Source of the DNA: Candidatus Martarchaeota archaeon
GTDB lineage: Archaea > Micrarchaeota > Micrarchaeia > Micrarchaeales > Micrarchaeaceae
NCBI GenBank assembly: GCA_023485745.1
Contig: JAMCZL010000045.1
Span: 1 to 13,550 of the forward strand
Direction: 5' to 3'
DNA length: 13,550 nt
In this document: one piece after another, positions 6,857-13,425 of the stretch
Layout of the letters: the number at the start of each line of letters is the position of its first letter
How positions within the stretch are numbered: the stretch's first letter is position 1
Translations under genes and position numbers: made by a program
Notes under the pieces: model-generated
Database searches by the model: none
Seen by the model: only the letters and a program-made list of their open reading frames with translations
What the model was told of the DNA's origin: nothing

Positions 6857-7120
6857 CTACTTTTTGCCTTTTCGCTTCTGCTCCTTCTCCGGATGTTCCC
6901 TTTTGCTTATTCCAAGGGTCTTGTCAAGTAGCTCCTTGTTGCCTACATCAATTTTTTCGTTGAGAAACTCAAGGTGCCTGGTGTTGCATTTCCTCTCTTT
7001 CTGCCTTTTTGATGTTATTATGGTAACAAATCCGTCGTTTCCGACCTTGGTTATTACTGCCCTGCTTCCGGCGTCTCTTCCGTATTTCTTCACGCAAACT
7101 CTGCCAACTTCTACTATCAT
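6857..7120 (-). CDS. rpl14e: Large-subunit ribosomal protein eL14 (L14e)
   Basis: eL14 is an archaeal/eukaryotic 60S/50S protein with an SH3-like KOW domain. The start of the protein, MIVEVGRVCVKKYGRDAG, matches the family, followed by AVITKVGNDGFV and RHLEFLNEKIDV. The C-terminus is a Lys/Arg-rich tail for rRNA contact. I prefer the ATG at 7120 (87 residues) over the in-frame GTG at 7129, because GGTGA at 7126-7130 is a well-placed SD with a 5-nt spacer and the GTG lies inside it. It is last in the adkA cluster, 27 nt after cmk. Its stop directly abuts the mre11 stop on the other strand. In many archaea cbf5 (tRNA pseudouridine synthase) comes next; here it is missing. Confidence 0.9.
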   Translation of the reverse strand: MIVEVGRVCVKKYGRDAGSRAVITKVGNDGFVTIITSKRQKERKCNTRHLEFLNEKIDVGNKELLDKTLGISKREHPEKEQKRKGKK

Positions 7121-7147
7121 ATGAGTCACCTAAATAATCATAAGCTC

Positions 7148-7660
7148 CTAATCCCTTTTGAATGCCATGACCGTGATTATCGAAATGCATTCCTCTATAC
7201 TTACCTTCTCTGTGTTTATCGAGATGTCAAACACGTTATGGTCATTGAGCAGGTCGAAGCCGTATACCTTCCTTGTGCCCTCGACCGTTGCAATGTCTTT
7301 TTCGTTTATCTCCGTAAACGAGGTCTCGTAGTCCTTGCCATACTTCTCGGACCACCTTCTGGCCCTGGTTTCCAAGCTGGCATCAAGCCAAACCCGCAGC
7401 GTAGCATCCTTTATAAGCCACGGTCCAAGCCATGTGGTGACCACGCAGTTTTTGCCCTCAGCCATCCTTATTATCTCCTTGTCGAAAGCTTTTACGAAAT
7501 TGTCTTCCAGGCCGTTGATGAAATCCGCGATTTTAGAATAGTCATTAACATATTCCTTGTAGGACTTCTGGACATGCTCTATGCCGAACCTCCTCGCTAT
7601 CTCCATTCCGATGGTCGTTTTACCGCTTCCTGTAAGGCCGGACAAGCATATCCTTATCAT
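7148..7660 (-). CDS. cmk: Cytidylate kinase, archaeal type
   Basis: Cmk phosphorylates CMP/dCMP to the diphosphates using ATP. The P-loop GLTGSGKTT lies at residues 8-16 of the 170-residue protein, and the region TWLGPWLIKDATLRVWLDAS followed by ETRARRWSEK gives the lid and Arg-rich phosphate contacts. The size and its place between eL34 and eL14 match the archaeal Cmk family. The ATG at 7660 gives MIRICLSGLTGSGKTT, like family N-termini, and has GTGAT 4 nt upstream; a GTG at 7669 would add three residues and consume that SD. It starts 12 nt after the rpl34e stop, so translation is likely coupled to that gene. Confidence 0.88.
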   Translation of the reverse strand: MIRICLSGLTGSGKTTIGMEIARRFGIEHVQKSYKEYVNDYSKIADFINGLEDNFVKAFDKEIIRMAEGKNCVVTTWLGPWLIKDATLRVWLDASLETRARRWSEKYGKDYETSFTEINEKDIATVEGTRKVYGFDLLNDHNVFDISINTEKVSIEECISIITVMAFKRD

Positions 7661-7672
7661 CCGTATCACAGA

Positions 7673-7990
7673 TTAGTGCGCCATCAGCTGAAGCACAAAA
7701 GCCCTCTGCTTCATCCTTATGTCATCAAGTTTCATGTCGCCGTTTTCTATCCTGCTCTCAAGCTTTACAACTTCTGCGGTGCATTTTGAGCAAAGCACTC
7801 CTCCGAATATCCTGCTCGTCGTCTTTCTGCTCTTTCCGCCGTGGGTGCCAATCCCGTTGAGTTCGGCCCCGCATATGCCGCATTTCGGCTCTGCGTTCTT
7901 GCCGCGCCTGTAATGCGTGACGTTCCTGCCACTTTTAGTGACCCGTTGCACCTTCTTAAAACTATGCGACCTATATCTTGGTTTGGGCAA
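7673..7990 (-). CDS. rpl34e: Large-subunit ribosomal protein eL34 (L34e)
   Basis: eL34 is a zinc-binding archaeal/eukaryotic ribosomal protein. Starting at the TTG at 7990 gives MPKPRYRSHSFKKV, which matches the family's usual MPRPxYRS start exactly; the longer frame from GTG at 7999 would add MLI. AGGTG at 7997-8001 is placed as an SD 6 nt before this TTG and would be partly coding in the longer version. The 105-residue protein has HYRRGKNAEPKCGICG and LCSKC, giving a Cys4 zinc ribbon (Cys37, Cys40, Cys67, Cys70). A 69-nt gap upstream with TATA-like sequence suggests its own promoter in addition to read-through from adkA-emc3. Confidence 0.9.
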   Translation of the reverse strand: MPKPRYRSHSFKKVQRVTKSGRNVTHYRRGKNAEPKCGICGAELNGIGTHGGKSRKTTSRIFGGVLCSKCTAEVVKLESRIENGDMKLDDIRMKQRAFVLQLMAH

Positions 7991-8059
7991 TATCAACACC
8001 TTTAATGAGATTTATCAGGATAAATTTATTAGTATAGCTATATATTAGTGTGGTCGGAA
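7991..8059 (-). promoter_or_regulatory. Candidate rpl34e promoter with inverted repeat
   Basis: This A/T-rich gap separates emc3 from rpl34e. Read on the minus strand it offers CTAATATATAG (about 8039-8049) as a TATA box, predicting a start near 8018 and a leader of under 30 nt. An inverted repeat ATTTATC-AG-GATAAAT occupies 8010-8025, at the predicted start site, and a palindromic TATAGCTATA lies at 8034-8043. SD AGGTG is at 7997-8001. The arms are short and A/T-rich, so chance is possible. Confidence 0.4.
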
Positions 8060-8545
8060 TCAGCTGCTTGCTGCCTTTTCCTCCTCTGCTTCAAGCTTGG
8101 CCTTTTTCCTATCATAAAGCAGCACTATGACCGAGCTTATGATGCCCATCACGAAAACCACTACGAAAAAGACTTCTAGATATCCTAGCCCCATAAAGAA
8201 GTAATTCTTGCTGCCGAACATGGCTGGCAGCACCACGTAATATATAGCCAAAAATATTGGAAGTATTACAAAGGACTTAAACTGGTGCTTGGTCTGCTCC
8301 ATCATCAGGGGATATATCTCCTTCTGCTTGCTTGCAATTACGTCCTGTGCCGCATTGCTCTTTATGAGTTCGCGGAGTTCCTTAGATTTCTCATTCATCT
8401 TGCGCGTAAGGCTTCGCATCTTCTTCTGGTTTATGAGCTTCCTTTGCAGGAATATCGAAAGGGTGACCTCAAGCACAGCTATAACTATTATAGTTATAAG
8501 CACGTCTGTTGGCATCGGTACCTGTATTATGTGTGCTACTACCAT
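8060..8545 (-). CDS. EMC3/TMCO1 (DUF106) membrane insertase, Oxa1 superfamily
   Basis: DUF106 proteins are the archaeal relatives of eukaryotic EMC3 and TMCO1 and distant kin of YidC/Oxa1, membrane insertases that work near the ribosome and Sec channel. The 161-residue protein has the family plan: membrane span 1 (about 13-34), a charged cytosolic coiled coil (36-88), span 2 (89-109), span 3 (121-144) and a charged tail. The ATG at 8545 has GTGAT (8552-8556) as SD overlapping the adkA stop, so the genes are coupled. Its place between adkA and rpl34e is conserved in archaea, where secY usually leads the cluster, which supports a role in membrane protein insertion. Here secY is not adjacent. 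Confidence 0.85.
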   Translation of the reverse strand: MVVAHIIQVPMPTDVLITIIVIAVLEVTLSIFLQRKLINQKKMRSLTRKMNEKSKELRELIKSNAAQDVIASKQKEIYPLMMEQTKHQFKSFVILPIFLAIYYVVLPAMFGSKNYFFMGLGYLEVFFVVVFVMGIISSVIVLLYDRKKAKLEAEEEKAASS

Positions 8546-8551
8546 TGAAAA

Positions 8552-9139
8552 TCACTGAGTGGCTTCATTTAATATGTCTTCTAAATAATATTTTAATCTT
8601 TCTATTGACCTTTCCAGCTGTCCTTCCTCGTTATGCAGCGAGTATATGGGTATATTAAGGTACAGGTTGTAGAACGCAAGCATTGACAGGTTTATTATTC
8701 TCTGTGCATCAAGCACATCGGGCTGTTCTATCTCCCTGTTGCGCTTGCCGGCATCCCTTTTCCTGCGCTGAATTATCTCGTCTGTGGTAGCATCTATATA
8801 TATGATTCCGGCCAGGTTGCCTATGGATTCAAGGGCCTTGAGAGGAAGCCCGGCTATGAACCTGCCCTTCCTTTCCACGGTCGCGTGCGTGTCTATGATC
8901 ACATTCGCTTTCATGGCCTTTATTTCGCCCAGGGCCTTGTTCCTTATTTCATCTGTTTCATTTATCTTTATATATCTCAGCCTGTCACGGTCCTCAAGCT
9001 GTTTGGTCTGCGCTGCGTATTTTTGCATGAGCGTGCCCAGCGTTACAATATCAAACCCGGATTTGTCCCCCAAGCCGTTCAAAATGCTTGTCTTTCCTGC
9101 TCCTGGAGAGCCAATAACAAGTACCCTAACGTTTTTCAT
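8552..9139 (-). CDS. adkA: Adenylate kinase, archaeal AdkA type
   Basis: AdkA interconverts ATP + AMP and 2 ADP; archaeal AdkA is a short-lid form distinct from bacterial Adk. The P-loop GSPGAGKTS lies at residues 10-18 of 195. NVIIDTHATVERKGRFIAGLP matches the archaeal AMP-site signature, IDATTDEIIQRRKRD corresponds to the lid, and a C-terminal helix contains the usual Asn/Leu-rich FYNLYLNIP region. I use the ATG at 9139; a TTG three nt upstream is also possible. GTGAT at 9143-9147 precedes it closely. It is the first gene of the adkA-emc3-rpl34e-cmk-rpl14e cluster, with its own promoter after the thermosome terminator. Confidence 0.9.
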   Translation of the reverse strand: MKNVRVLVIGSPGAGKTSILNGLGDKSGFDIVTLGTLMQKYAAQTKQLEDRDRLRYIKINETDEIRNKALGEIKAMKANVIIDTHATVERKGRFIAGLPLKALESIGNLAGIIYIDATTDEIIQRRKRDAGKRNREIEQPDVLDAQRIINLSMLAFYNLYLNIPIYSLHNEEGQLERSIERLKYYLEDILNEATQ

Positions 9140-9142
9140 CAA

Positions 9143-9190
9143 ATCACACGCTTTTTATAAAGTATAAAAATAAAAAGGTAAGCAGAAATC
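9143..9190 (-). promoter_or_regulatory. Candidate adkA promoter
   Basis: Between the thermosome U-tract and adkA, the minus strand reads an A/T-rich stretch with TTTTTATA (complement of 9163-9170). Its centre predicts a transcript start at about 9140-9145, at or just before the adkA start, so the message may be leaderless or have a very short leader. A second box, TTTATAAA at 9154-9161, lies too close to the ATG unless a downstream start is used. Position-based inference only. Confidence 0.4.
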
Positions 9191-9239
9191 CAAAAAAGAA
9201 AAAGAAAAGAGCAGGACTGTCAAATCAGCTGCTCAGTCC
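9191..9239 (-). terminator. Thermosome terminator with two alternative hairpins and U-tract
   Basis: On the transcript (right to left) GGACTG (9234-9239), GAGCAG (9229-9234), CAGTCC (9214-9219) and CTGCTC (9209-9214) occur in that order. GGACTG can pair with CAGTCC, or GAGCAG with CTGCTC, each a 6-bp stem with a 14-nt loop. The arms share a base, so the two cannot fully form together. A U-rich run broken only by single Cs follows at 9191-9208. The stop codon (9233-9235) lies inside the arms. U-tract termination is standard in archaea; the hairpins may stabilise the 3' end. Confidence 0.6.
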
Positions 9240-10903
9240 ATCCCTTCTCCTGGCATTCCGCCCTGTCCGTAGCCTCCTCCAGGACCGCCAGGCGCGCCGG
9301 ACCTGCCCTTGGAGCTTATTATATCGTCTATCCTGAGGATGATCTCCGCAGCCTCGCTTGCACTGTACAGCGCCTGCTCCTTCATCTTTGTTGGCTCAAG
9401 CACGCCGATCTTTTCCATGTCGGCTACCCTGTTTCCATAGACGTCCACGCCGAAGTACTTGCTCTCCTTCGCCTTGTGCTTGCTTCTCATCTGCACTATT
9501 GTGTCTATGGAGTCCATTCCGGCGTTCTCCGCCAGGACTTTCGGTATGACTTCGACAGCGTCGGCAAACTTCTGTATGGCAAGCTGCTCCCTTCCGCCTA
9601 CCTCGCTTGCATATGCCCTAAGCTCCTCTGCAACATGGAGTTCTGCGTTTCCGCCTCCAGGCACGTACTTGCCGCCGCTCTCTATGGTCGTTGACACTGC
9701 ACCTATAACGTCCTGTATCGAGCGCTCAGCCTCGTCTACTACCTGCTGCGTGCCTCCACGTATGAATATGGTCACGCTCTTCGGATCCTTGCATTTCTCA
9801 ACAAAGATCATCTGCTCGCCGCTGATCTTGCGCTCCTCCACGGCCCCGGCATATCCGAGGTCCTTGGCTGACAGGTCGTCAAGGCTTGTCACTATGGTTG
9901 CTCCAGTGGCCCTTGCAAGCTTTTCAACATCGCTTTTCTTTATCCTTCTTGCTGCCATGACGCCTTCCTTTGCAAGATAGTGCTGCGCTACGTCGTCTAT
10001 GCCCTTCTGCGTAAATACTACCGTTGCACCGCTCTTCTTTATCTTCTCGACCATCTCCTTAAGCATGCGCTCTTCCTGCTGCAGGAACTGCTGCATCTGC
10101 TCCGGAGAAGTTATCTCGATCTTCGCATCGGTCTCGGTCTTTTCTATTTCAAGCGCAACGTCCAGAAGCGCTATCTTGGCGTTGTTTATAAGCTTTGGCA
10201 TGCCAGGATGCGCTACCTCCTTGTCTATCAGTACGCCGTTTATCAACTGCGTGTCTGATATGTTGCCGCCGGCCTTCTTCTCTATTTTTATGAAGTCGTG
10301 GTCGACGTAGAAGGTGTTGTCTCCTTTCTTGTCCATGACCTGCTTTACTGCCCTTATTATCAGTTTTGCTATCTGGGCCTTTGTAGAGTCGTCGCCTATG
10401 TTCTTAGAACCTATCGACACCAGGGCAATCTTCTGAAGGGTAGCTTCGTCGTTAGAGTCTACTGCTTTAGAGTATTTCTCAAGCACTTCTGCAGCCCTTG
10501 CCGCTGCAGTCTTGTAACCCTTTATTATAACTGTTGGGTGTATGCCCTGATCTATAAGGTCCTCTGCGCCCTTGAGCAGGTTGCCTGCAATCACAACCAC
10601 GGTGGTGGTGCCGTCTCCAACTTCCTTGTCCTGCGTCTTGGCTATGTCAACCATTATCTTTGCCACTGGATGCTCCACATTCATCTCATCCATTATGGTA
10701 GCACCGTCGTTGGTTATTACTATGTCGCCAAGGTCGCTCACCAGCATCTTGTCCATTCCCTTCGGTCCGAGCGTTGTCTTGATCGCATTCGCAACCGCAA
10801 TCGCAACCGCGATGTTGGTCCTCTGCGCGTCTCTTCCAAGAAGTCTTGTAGCCCCTTCGGGTAACAATAAAACCTGTTGTCCATTAAGTTTTGTATCTGC
10901 CAT
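9233..10903 (-). CDS. ths: Thermosome subunit (group II chaperonin)
   Basis: Thermosome subunits build a double-ring ATP-driven folding cage with a built-in lid. The 556-residue protein shows group II landmarks: TTLGPKGMDKML (43-54), NDGATIMDEM (65-74), HPVAKIMVDIAKTQDKEVGDGTT (78-100), a helical-protrusion apical domain in the middle, and PGGGNAELHVAEELR in the second equatorial half. The tail ends in a Gly/Met-rich stretch (GGPGGGYGQGGMPGEGMD), typical of these proteins. The start is the ATG at 10903, with GGTGA 5 nt upstream; the GTG at 10912 is part of this SD. One subunit is visible, so a homo-oligomer or a partner encoded elsewhere are both possible. Prefoldin beta in the same window is its expected partner. 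Confidence 0.97.
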   Translation of the reverse strand: MADTKLNGQQVLLLPEGATRLLGRDAQRTNIAVAIAVANAIKTTLGPKGMDKMLVSDLGDIVITNDGATIMDEMNVEHPVAKIMVDIAKTQDKEVGDGTTTVVVIAGNLLKGAEDLIDQGIHPTVIIKGYKTAAARAAEVLEKYSKAVDSNDEATLQKIALVSIGSKNIGDDSTKAQIAKLIIRAVKQVMDKKGDNTFYVDHDFIKIEKKAGGNISDTQLINGVLIDKEVAHPGMPKLINNAKIALLDVALEIEKTETDAKIEITSPEQMQQFLQQEERMLKEMVEKIKKSGATVVFTQKGIDDVAQHYLAKEGVMAARRIKKSDVEKLARATGATIVTSLDDLSAKDLGYAGAVEERKISGEQMIFVEKCKDPKSVTIFIRGGTQQVVDEAERSIQDVIGAVSTTIESGGKYVPGGGNAELHVAEELRAYASEVGGREQLAIQKFADAVEVIPKVLAENAGMDSIDTIVQMRSKHKAKESKYFGVDVYGNRVADMEKIGVLEPTKMKEQALYSASEAAEIILRIDDIISSKGRSGAPGGPGGGYGQGGMPGEGMD

Positions 10904-10913
10904 TTCTTTCACC

Positions 10914-10997
10914 TTTTAGTATAAACCCCCGTATTCAGCATGCAATAAGATTCAATGACATGTATAAATCATATACATGTATGCATATATTTTAATG
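10914..10997 (-). promoter_or_regulatory. Thermosome promoter region with perfect inverted repeat
   Basis: Upstream of the thermosome SD lies a perfect inverted repeat, ACATGTATA-AATCA-TATACATGT, at 10958-10980. On the coding strand it contains TTTATA (10963-10968), whose spacing predicts a start near 10940 and a leader of about 37 nt. A second A/T box (ATATAT, about 10985-10990) lies further up. If the first box is the TATA element, a dimeric regulator on the repeat would compete with TBP, as known for some archaeal heat-shock repressors such as Phr. The repeat is seen; the regulator is inferred. Confidence 0.5.
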
Positions 10998-10999
10998 CA

Positions 11000-11023
11000 G
11001 CGCAAAATATAAATAGCTTGCGC
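11000..11023 (-). terminator. Hairpin after the Mrp-type ATPase gene
   Basis: Six nt past the stop codon of the minus-strand ATPase gene, GCGCAA and TTGCGC form a perfect 6-bp G/C-rich stem with a 12-nt A/T loop. The sequence after it (towards 10981) is A/T-rich but lacks a strong U-run, so it may be a 3'-end stabiliser more than a terminator. The loop contains TTTATATTT, which could also be read as an upstream promoter element. Confidence 0.35.
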
Positions 11024-11028
11024 ATTCA

Positions 11029-11817
11029 TCATTCAAGCTTTTTCGCTATCTCTGCAAAGGCCTTTCCTATTTCCGGATCCTCGTTTACGGGTATGCTGCC
11101 AGAGTCAGAGAGTTCCCTGAATTTACTAAGGTATGGTATCCTTCCAAGCAGCGGTGCATCTACTGCCTTTACAAGCTCTTCTGTATTTTTGCTTTCTGCT
11201 CCTTCGGACATGTTCTCTACTACGCCCAGCACAGCAACATTGAGCCTTTTGGCCATCATCCCGGACCTTGTAGAGTTAACGCTCGCTATCCTGCTCGGGT
11301 TGGTGACCAAGACAAACCCGGTAAGGTCCAGAAGCTGCATTATTGAAAGCGGCGCATCCGAGGTTCCCGGCGGCAGGTCTATCACAAGGTAGTCCAGGCC
11401 GCCCCAGTCGGTATTCTCTAGGAAATCAGAAACCATCTTTGCTATCAGCGGCCCTCTCCATATTATGGGCTTTTTGGTATCGTCAACTATCATGGCAGTC
11501 GAGGCTATCTTTATCCCGTCCTTTATGATGGGTTTGAGGGGCAGTGAAGAAGTATCCATCTTTTCTGAAATTCCAGTAAACATCGTTACATTCGGGCAGT
11601 CGATGTCTGCATCCAGGAGGCCTACTGAATAGCCCATATTTTTGAGCGTATAGGCCAAGTTGACTGCCACTGTGGTCTTGCCAACGCCTCCTTTGGCGCT
11701 GTATACGCCTATCTTTTTCTTTATCCCGGCAAGCTTGTTCTTCAGGTCCTCCCTCTCCTTTATGACCCTGAAAAATGAGGGATGTACGCCCTTGTTTTCT
11801 TCCATTGTATCAGGCAT
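11029..11817 (-). CDS. Mrp/NBP35-type P-loop ATPase lacking the Fe-S CPxC motif
   Basis: Mrp/ApbC/NBP35 proteins are dimeric ATPases of the SIMIBI class that carry or assemble Fe-S clusters. The 262-residue protein has the deviant Walker A SAKGGVGKTT (40-49), the switch region LLDADIDCPN (67-76) and the Mrp hallmark VIDLPPGTSDAPLS (145-158). In typical members the ENMS segment (201-204 here) is followed shortly by CPxC, which bridges a cluster between subunits. Here the segment runs ENMSEGAESKNTEE and no Cys follows; Cys74 is the only cysteine. It may be a divergent Mrp that lost cluster carriage, or a MinD/ParA-like regulator with Mrp ancestry. The ATG at 11817 has no clear SD. The gene is divergent from ssb. 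Confidence 0.85.
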   Translation of the reverse strand: MPDTMEENKGVHPSFFRVIKEREDLKNKLAGIKKKIGVYSAKGGVGKTTVAVNLAYTLKNMGYSVGLLDADIDCPNVTMFTGISEKMDTSSLPLKPIIKDGIKIASTAMIVDDTKKPIIWRGPLIAKMVSDFLENTDWGGLDYLVIDLPPGTSDAPLSIMQLLDLTGFVLVTNPSRIASVNSTRSGMMAKRLNVAVLGVVENMSEGAESKNTEELVKAVDAPLLGRIPYLSKFRELSDSGSIPVNEDPEIGKAFAEIAKKLE

Positions 11818-11985
11818 TTATTGCATGAAAAGGATAAATAATGGTAAACAAGATGCTTTATATAAAAATACAAAAAATCCACAAAATAGGCGTCCGCTCA
11901 ACTGTTTTGGGCATCAAAATAATTGCAAAAGCTTAAATAATATTTCTAATATATCTATTAGACTACCATTGTTCGGGTGTTAATA
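11818..11985. promoter_or_regulatory. Divergent promoter region between the Mrp-type ATPase and ssb
   Basis: This 168-nt A/T-rich gap has candidates for both directions. For ssb, TTAAATAA at 11933-11940, preceded by a purine-rich GCAAAAGC (BRE-like), predicts a start near 11961 and a leader of about 25 nt with SD GGGTG at 11975-11979. For the ATPase, TTTATATAAA at 11858-11867 predicts a minus-strand start near 11836 and a leader of about 20 nt without SD. No gene or repeat is visible in it. Confidence 0.5.
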
Positions 11986-12360
11986 ATGAAGATAAGTGAA
12001 CTGAAAGCAGGAGCCAGCAACGTCGAAGTTGAGGCAAAAGTGACTCAGAAGGACGAGCCAAGGGAAGTTGTAACTAAGTATGGAAAGAGACTAAGCGTTG
12101 CAAACATAACTCTAAAGGACGATACAGGCTCAATAAGCATGTCCCTGTGGGGCAAGGACATAGACTCTGTGAACGTAGGCGACGTGGTAAAGATAACAAA
12201 TGGCTACGTTAACGAATTTAGGGGCACTCCACAGCTTTCTACAGGAAAATTCGGCAAATTGGAGGTCGTAAGCAAAGGAGAGGGTTCCGACGAGCCGGAA
12301 GAACAGGAAGAAAGCTATGACGAAGATAGCACCGACAGCCCTGCCGACTCAGAAGAATAA
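11986..12360 (+). CDS. ssb: Single-stranded DNA-binding protein, single OB fold (crenarchaeal SSB type)
   Basis: This SSB would coat single-stranded DNA in replication and repair. The 124 residues form one OB fold (about 1-96) and an acidic tail. Alignment by eye with Sulfolobus SSB needs no gaps through the core: ISMSLWGKDIDSVNVGDVVKI matches its LTLWGK...G.VVKI region. The three base-stacking aromatics fall in step as Trp55, Tyr74 and Phe78 (Trp56, Trp75, Phe79 in Sulfolobus). Half of the last 28 residues are Asp/Glu, as in tails that recruit partner proteins, but the hydrophobic tip of bacterial SSB is missing. The ATG at 11986 is preferred to the GTG at 11977, which lies in the SD GGGTG. 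A short T-rich 19-nt spacer separates it from the convergent next gene. Confidence 0.82.
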   Translation: MKISELKAGASNVEVEAKVTQKDEPREVVTKYGKRLSVANITLKDDTGSISMSLWGKDIDSVNVGDVVKITNGYVNEFRGTPQLSTGKFGKLEVVSKGEGSDEPEEQEESYDEDSTDSPADSEE

Positions 12361-12379
12361 TCTGTTTTTATATGCTTTA

Positions 12380-13414
12380 CTAGATTTTCTTCCAGTACTT
12401 TAGGGAGTATATAAGGAATACGAATCCTAGTGCGAGTCCAAACCACAGCGTAGCCATTCTGGTCATTATGGTTATCGCGGAGCTCAGGGAATAGCTAAGG
12501 TTGAAGAGGCTGCTTATCAGGGCCACCAGGGTACCATCCGTGACCCCTATGTTTCCAGGTATTGCGGTAACCATACCAAAAAGCTGCGATGTTGAGTTTA
12601 TGAATATGCTGCCTATCAATCTCGGCTTTGCCCCTACCGAAAGCAGAGAAAAGTAAAGCGCCGCAGCGTTGAAAAACGCGGCAGGCAGGGTCACGAGCAT
12701 CGACACCAAATAAACCGACGGCTTGTTGAGGACGCTTTGCGATGCAAAGTACTCGTCCCCAAAAAGCGTAAAATTCTTTATAAAGTTCCTTTTTGACAGA
12801 AGCCTCTTCACTATCCTGTAAAACCAGTCGTTCACTATGAAAAGGAACGGAAGTATGAGTATCACGTCCAGTATTATGACATAGATTATGTCCCTGTTGA
12901 ACAGTATTGACGCTATAAGCGCAAGCAGCCCTACGCCCAGGAAGTCAGTAAATATGTCTATGGTTACTGTAGGCACTATATTTGAGAATTTCACCTTGGT
13001 GATCCTGTTCAGCGTATATGCCGCCAGGACCCTGCCTATCTTGCCCGGGGTTATATTCATAGAATAAAGCGACAGATAGACCATCAGGCTCTTGCCTTTC
13101 GGCACCTTCAGCTTAAGCTTCCTGAGGTAATAGCTCCACTTTATGAACCTCAGCAAGTAGCTTACCAAAACCGATACAAACGCAAGTGAATATATTAACA
13201 GGTTGGCATGGTCTATTGTATACAGGACCTTGCCCACCCCTCCGAATATCGCTATTGCCGCAAAGACAAGCACGCTGGCTACGAAGCCGAGCACTATGAA
13301 AAGCGTAACGCGGTGTATGAGGTCAACATATTCTTTCCTGTTTAGCTTGTTAACGTGCGTTATCGAATACCAAAGCGACTTCTTCTGCTTCTTTCCGGCC
13401 TTTTTGGCTGCCAT
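12380..13414 (-). CDS. UPF0104/AglD-like polytopic membrane protein (LPG-synthase TM family)
   Basis: This family (lysylphosphatidylglycerol synthase TM region) includes flippase-like and glycan-transfer proteins, such as haloarchaeal AglD C-terminal domains; exact activity is often unknown. The 344-residue protein starts with a Lys-rich cytosolic segment (1-35) and has about seven or eight hydrophobic spans. The two family motifs are present: TPGKIGR (122-128) and IPGNIGVTDG (285-294), with a following MTRMATLW segment (317-324). The ATG at 13414 is preferred over a GTG two codons upstream. The gene begins 11 nt after the stop of a probable glycosyltransferase, so a role in moving or modifying a lipid-linked sugar is likely (inference). 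Confidence 0.85.
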   Translation of the reverse strand: MAAKKAGKKQKKSLWYSITHVNKLNRKEYVDLIHRVTLFIVLGFVASVLVFAAIAIFGGVGKVLYTIDHANLLIYSLAFVSVLVSYLLRFIKWSYYLRKLKLKVPKGKSLMVYLSLYSMNITPGKIGRVLAAYTLNRITKVKFSNIVPTVTIDIFTDFLGVGLLALIASILFNRDIIYVIILDVILILPFLFIVNDWFYRIVKRLLSKRNFIKNFTLFGDEYFASQSVLNKPSVYLVSMLVTLPAAFFNAAALYFSLLSVGAKPRLIGSIFINSTSQLFGMVTAIPGNIGVTDGTLVALISSLFNLSYSLSSAITIMTRMATLWFGLALGFVFLIYSLKYWKKI

Positions 13415-13425
13415 ATGCACACTTG

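Noticed and set aside
7121..7789. 222-codon open frame on the plus strand across cmk and rpl34e
   Set aside because: It is antisense to two firmly identified genes, has no recognisable domain, and its codon pattern mirrors the real minus-strand frames.
9459..9980. Long plus-strand frames (also 10298-10864) inside the thermosome gene
   Set aside because: They are Ser/Cys-rich or Tyr/Leu-rich translations typical of the complement of a conserved gene; the thermosome frame is intact and explains the sequence.
10935..11040. Possible box C/D sRNA: ATGATGA on the minus strand near 11036 and CTGA near 10937
   Set aside because: The boxes are about 100 nt apart, too far for a usual archaeal C/D RNA, with no C'/D' pair, and the C-box-like sequence overlaps the ATPase gene end.
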